Source of the DNA: an uncultured Lachnospiraceae bacterium
GTDB lineage: Bacteria > Bacillota > Clostridia > Lachnospirales > Lachnospiraceae
Reading direction: 5' to 3'
Length of the DNA stretch: 8,348 nucleotides
Assembly (NCBI GenBank): GCA_946631935.1
Contig: CAMPAP010000007.1
Span: 1 to 8,348 of the forward strand
The notes below the pieces were generated by a model, which saw nothing but the letters and a program-made list of their open reading frames with translations, did not search any database and was not told where the DNA came from. The translations under genes were made by a program, and so were the position numbers. Of the stretch, positions 6,009-8,348 are shown in pieces (position 1 is the stretch's first letter; each line of letters opens with the position of its first letter).

Positions 6009-6756
6009 AAGGATCATTCCCTGTCTTGATGTGAAGGATGGAAGAGTAGTTAAAGGAGTTAATTTTGTAAATCTAAAGGATGCGGGAGATCCTGCTGAGA
6101 TTGCATCTGCTTATGATATGCATGGAGCTGATGAAGTTGTTTTTCTTGATATCACGGCATCTGCGGATTCAAGGGATACACAGCTTTCATGGGTAAGAAA
6201 TGTAGCATCCGCTCTTTTTATCCCATTTACGGTTGGCGGGGGGATCAAAACCTGCGATGATTTTAAGGCAATTCTTCGTGAAGGAGCCGATAAGATAAGC
6301 GTTAATTCCGCAGCTTTAATGAATCCTGATCTTATAAGTGACGCTGCAATGAAGTTCGGCTCTCAGTGTGTTGTGGTAGCCATTGATGCAAAAAAGAGAG
6401 ATGACGGAAAAGGCTGGACTGTATTTAAAAACGGCGGAAGAGTCGATATGAACATGGATGCCGTTGAATGGGCTGTTAAAGCCGAAAAACTCGGTGCCGG
6501 TGAGATCCTTCTTACGTCCATGGATTGTGATGGTACCAAGGCTGGCTATGATATCGAACTTACGAAGATCATATCGGAAAGCGTCTCTATTCCCGTTATT
6601 GCATCAGGCGGTGCCGGGGAGTGTTCACACTTTTATGATGCCATTGAAGCCGGTGCAAGCGCTGTCCTTGCCGCATCGCTTTTTCATTATAAAGAACTTA
6701 CCATCAGAGAAGTTAAGGAATATCTTAAGGAACGCTCCGTGAGCGTCAGGTTATGA
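5998..6756 (+). CDS. hisF: Imidazole glycerol phosphate synthase, cyclase subunit HisF
   Basis: HisF is the (beta/alpha)8-barrel cyclase that combines ammonia from HisH with PRFAR to give imidazole glycerol phosphate and AICAR. The 252-residue length matches the family. Both catalytic aspartates are at the standard positions: D11 (IIPCLDVKDGRVVKG) and D130 (VVAIDAKK). D51 and D176 (TSMDCDGT) are also present. Phosphate-binding loops are seen at VGGGI (79-83) and ASGGAG (202-207). It overlaps hisH by 11 bp, the usual arrangement for subunits made in equal amounts. No other his genes are in the window, so the histidine pathway is probably split between loci in this organism. The strict match to canonical HisF argues against the HisF-like proteins of surface-sugar pathways. 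Confidence 0.97.
   Translation: MLTKRIIPCLDVKDGRVVKGVNFVNLKDAGDPAEIASAYDMHGADEVVFLDITASADSRDTQLSWVRNVASALFIPFTVGGGIKTCDDFKAILREGADKISVNSAALMNPDLISDAAMKFGSQCVVVAIDAKKRDDGKGWTVFKNGGRVDMNMDAVEWAVKAEKLGAGEILLTSMDCDGTKAGYDIELTKIISESVSIPVIASGGAGECSHFYDAIEAGASAVLAASLFHYKELTIREVKEYLKERSVSVRL
6732..6746 (+). repeat. Small hairpin over the hisF end, just upstream of ung
   Basis: ACGCTC (6732-6737) and GAGCGT (6741-6746) form a perfect 6-bp GC-containing stem with a 3-base loop within the last codons of hisF, 13 bases before the ung ATG. No T run follows, so it should not terminate. It could influence ung translation, as ung has only a poor ribosome site (CAGG, 6747-6750). Confidence 0.4.
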
Positions 6757-6759
6757 TCT

Positions 6760-7431
6760 ATGAGCACTATTACCAATGACTGGCTTCCTGCATTAAAAAA
6801 AGAATTCAGTAAGGATTATTATAAAAAGCTGTATTCTTTTATAGTCAGTGAATATTCGTCTAAAACGGTATATCCTGCAAAAGAAGATATTTTCAACGCT
6901 TTTCATCTTACGCCTTTGTCGGAAGTTAAGGTTGTTATCCTCGGACAGGATCCTTATCATGAACCGGGCCAGGCCCACGGCCTTTCTTTTTCTGTAAAAA
7001 AAGGTATTCCCAAGCCTCCTTCACTGGATAATATTTATAAGGAACTGAATTCAGACCTTGGTTGTACGATCCCGGAAAGCGGAGATCTTACTTACTGGGC
7101 AAGTCAGGGAGTCCTTCTTTTGAATTCTCTTCTTACCGTAAGGGCCCATGAAGCTTTTTCGCATAAAGGAAAAGGCTGGGAAGAATTTACTGACAGTGCC
7201 ATTAAAGCTGTTGCAATGCAGGACAGACCCATTGTTTTTATTCTCTGGGGCTCTGCTGCCAGAGCAAAAAAAGTATTTATCACTAATCCTAAGCATCTTG
7301 TGATTGAATCTGCGCATCCGAGCCCATTGTCTGCATACCGGGGTTTTTTCGGAAGCAGACCTTTTTCAAGATGTAACGATTATCTTGTTTCCAATAATGT
7401 AAAGCCTATAGACTGGCAGATTAAAGACTGA
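6760..7431 (+). CDS. ung: Uracil-DNA glycosylase, family 1 (UNG)
   Basis: Ung cuts uracil from DNA arising by cytosine deamination or dUTP incorporation, starting base-excision repair in the cytoplasm. The 223 residues contain all family-1 motifs: the water-activating GQDPYH (62-67, catalytic D64) followed by PGQAHGLSFSV (69-79), uracil-recognition N122 in LLLNSLLTVRAHEAFSHKGKGW, and the HPSPLSAYRGFFGSRPFS block (186-203) with catalytic H186 and the minor-groove leucine L190. Length is typical. The start follows the hisF stop by only 3 bases and the ribosome site is weak, so translation probably depends on ribosomes finishing hisF. There is no functional link to histidine synthesis; it appears to be a passenger in the operon. 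Confidence 0.97.
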   Translation: MSTITNDWLPALKKEFSKDYYKKLYSFIVSEYSSKTVYPAKEDIFNAFHLTPLSEVKVVILGQDPYHEPGQAHGLSFSVKKGIPKPPSLDNIYKELNSDLGCTIPESGDLTYWASQGVLLLNSLLTVRAHEAFSHKGKGWEEFTDSAIKAVAMQDRPIVFILWGSAARAKKVFITNPKHLVIESAHPSPLSAYRGFFGSRPFSRCNDYLVSNNVKPIDWQIKD

Positions 7432-7441
7432 ATAAAAGATT

Positions 7442-7449
7442 GAGGAAAG
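7442..7449 (+). promoter_or_regulatory. Ribosome binding site of the lysA-like gene
   Basis: GAGGAAAG in the 21-base gap after ung, with its AGGA core about 6 bases before the ATG at 7453. It supports that start over the in-frame internal ATG at codon 13. No terminator or clear promoter is seen in the gap, so cotranscription with ung is likely. Confidence 0.8.
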
Positions 7450-7452
7450 ATC

Positions 7453-8348
7453 ATGGAAAAGAAAGCATTTATAAGCAAAGAAAAAGCTATGGAGATAGCA
7501 TCCAGGGTTCCTACACCTTTTTATGTTTATGACGAAAAAGGCATCAGGGATAATGCAAAAGCGGTTAAAGGTGCATTTTCCTGGAATCCCGGTTTCAGGG
7601 AGTATTTTGCGGTTAAGGCTAATCCCAATCCTTATATCCTTAATATCCTTAAGGAATATGACTGTGGAACCGACTGTTCATCTTTAACGGAGCTTCAGAT
7701 ATCTAAAGCTCTAGATTTTGACGGAAGTCATATAATGTTTTCTTCAAATGATACTCCCTTTGAAGAATATGAATATGCATATAAGATCGGTGCCATCATC
7801 AATCTTGATGACATAACTCATATCGATTTTTGCGAAAAAGCATGCGGAGGCAGGCTTCCCGAGACTATGAGCTGCAGATTCAATCCGGGAGGAGTATTTA
7901 CCCTTTCAAACGGCATCATGGATAATCCCGGAGATGCAAAGTATGGAATGACTCCGGATCAGATCTGTGAAGCCTTCACCATACTTAAAAGTAAAGGTGT
8001 AAAGCATTTCGGTATTCATGCATTCCTTGCAAGTAATACCGTTACAAATGAGTATTACGGAAAGCTTGCAGGTGAGCTTTTTGAACTTGCAGTATCCCTT
8101 CGTGACAAGACAGGTGCAGATATTACCTTCATAAATCTTTCAGGCGGTGTTGGTATCGCATACAGCCCTGACCAGACACCCAATGATATCGCAGTCATCG
8201 GAGAAAATGTTCATAAGGTATATGACGATATCCTTGTGAAAGCAGGTATGGGTAATATTTCTATTTATACTGAAATGGGAAGATTTATGCTTGCTCCCTA
8301 TGGCGCGGTTATTACTAAAGCAATCCATGAAAAGCATATCTACAAGGA
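7453..8348 (+). CDS. lysA: Diaminopimelate decarboxylase-like PLP enzyme, divergent clade (3' end missing)
   Basis: 298 codons are visible before the window ends with the frame still open. Fold-type III PLP barrel features run in order: TPFYVYDE near the start (21-28), the PLP-binding lysine K55 in YFAVKANPN, CGTDCSSLTEL (71-81), a substrate-side arginine in CRFNPGG (141-147), the glycine-rich phosphate loop NLSGGVGI (228-235), and EMGRFMLAPYG (274-284), which corresponds to the usual EPGR. Diaminopimelate decarboxylase converts meso-DAP to lysine, and this is the most likely role. Several motifs differ from the textbook enzyme: GIHAFLASN (187-195) replaces GxHxHIGSQ and EMGR replaces EPGR. 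It therefore belongs to a divergent branch, and a related decarboxylase of another amino acid or polyamine precursor is not excluded. The C-terminal part with the second active-site cysteine (CESGD in typical LysA) lies outside the window. Confidence 0.8.
   Translation, partial: MEKKAFISKEKAMEIASRVPTPFYVYDEKGIRDNAKAVKGAFSWNPGFREYFAVKANPNPYILNILKEYDCGTDCSSLTELQISKALDFDGSHIMFSSNDTPFEEYEYAYKIGAIINLDDITHIDFCEKACGGRLPETMSCRFNPGGVFTLSNGIMDNPGDAKYGMTPDQICEAFTILKSKGVKHFGIHAFLASNTVTNEYYGKLAGELFELAVSLRDKTGADITFINLSGGVGIAYSPDQTPNDIAVIGENVHKVYDDILVKAGMGNISIYTEMGRFMLAPYGAVITKAIHEKHIYK

Noticed and set aside
5382..6756. HisH/HisF-like pair of a surface-sugar or flagellin glycosylation pathway
   Set aside because: HisF keeps all canonical histidine-pathway residues (D11, D51, D130, D176) and no sugar-modifying genes are nearby.

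Overview
The window looks like chromosomal DNA from a motile, low-to-moderate GC Firmicute, most likely a Lachnospiraceae member (Butyrivibrio, Pseudobutyrivibrio or Roseburia-like). This is inferred from three things: AGGAGG-type ribosome sites and U-tract hairpin terminators, a CheV chemotaxis adaptor, and the style of the secreted and membrane proteins. No marker gene fixes the genus. All genes are on the + strand.

Layout: (1) Positions 1-564 hold the C-terminal end of a probably secreted protein with two copies of a ~41-residue motif, closed by a strong terminator. (2) Positions 721-1626 encode CheV (CheW domain plus response-regulator receiver), a single-gene unit with its own terminator. 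(3) A well-formed extended -10 promoter and a dyad precede a 3.6-kb gene (1780-5373). Its 1197-residue product has about 1000 acidic, repetitive, cysteine-free and probably disordered cytoplasmic residues, lysine-rich blocks, one membrane helix and a ~170-residue helical outer domain. (4) With no visible terminator there follow hisH, hisF (overlapping by 11 bp), ung, and the first 298 codons of a lysA-like PLP decarboxylase that runs off the window. Spacing suggests that the large gene is the promoter-proximal member of an operon with these housekeeping genes.

The most interesting object is the large protein. Its cytoplasmic part carries around a dozen copies of a short motif of the form (M-S-x-x)-D-[LIV]-[DE]-A-[LM]-L. 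This closely matches the N-terminal CheY-P-binding peptide of the flagellar switch protein FliM (LSQAEIDALL in E. coli). The next gene upstream encodes a receiver-domain chemotaxis protein. The overall build (one membrane helix, very acidic repetitive cytoplasmic region, helical domain) recalls polar hub proteins such as HubP/FimV, but in the opposite orientation. A role as a multivalent scaffold for receiver or flagellar/chemotaxis proteins is a hypothesis, not something the sequence proves. The other genes are conventional: HisH/HisF make imidazole glycerol phosphate and AICAR in histidine synthesis, Ung removes uracil from DNA, and the LysA-like enzyme would make lysine from meso-diaminopimelate.
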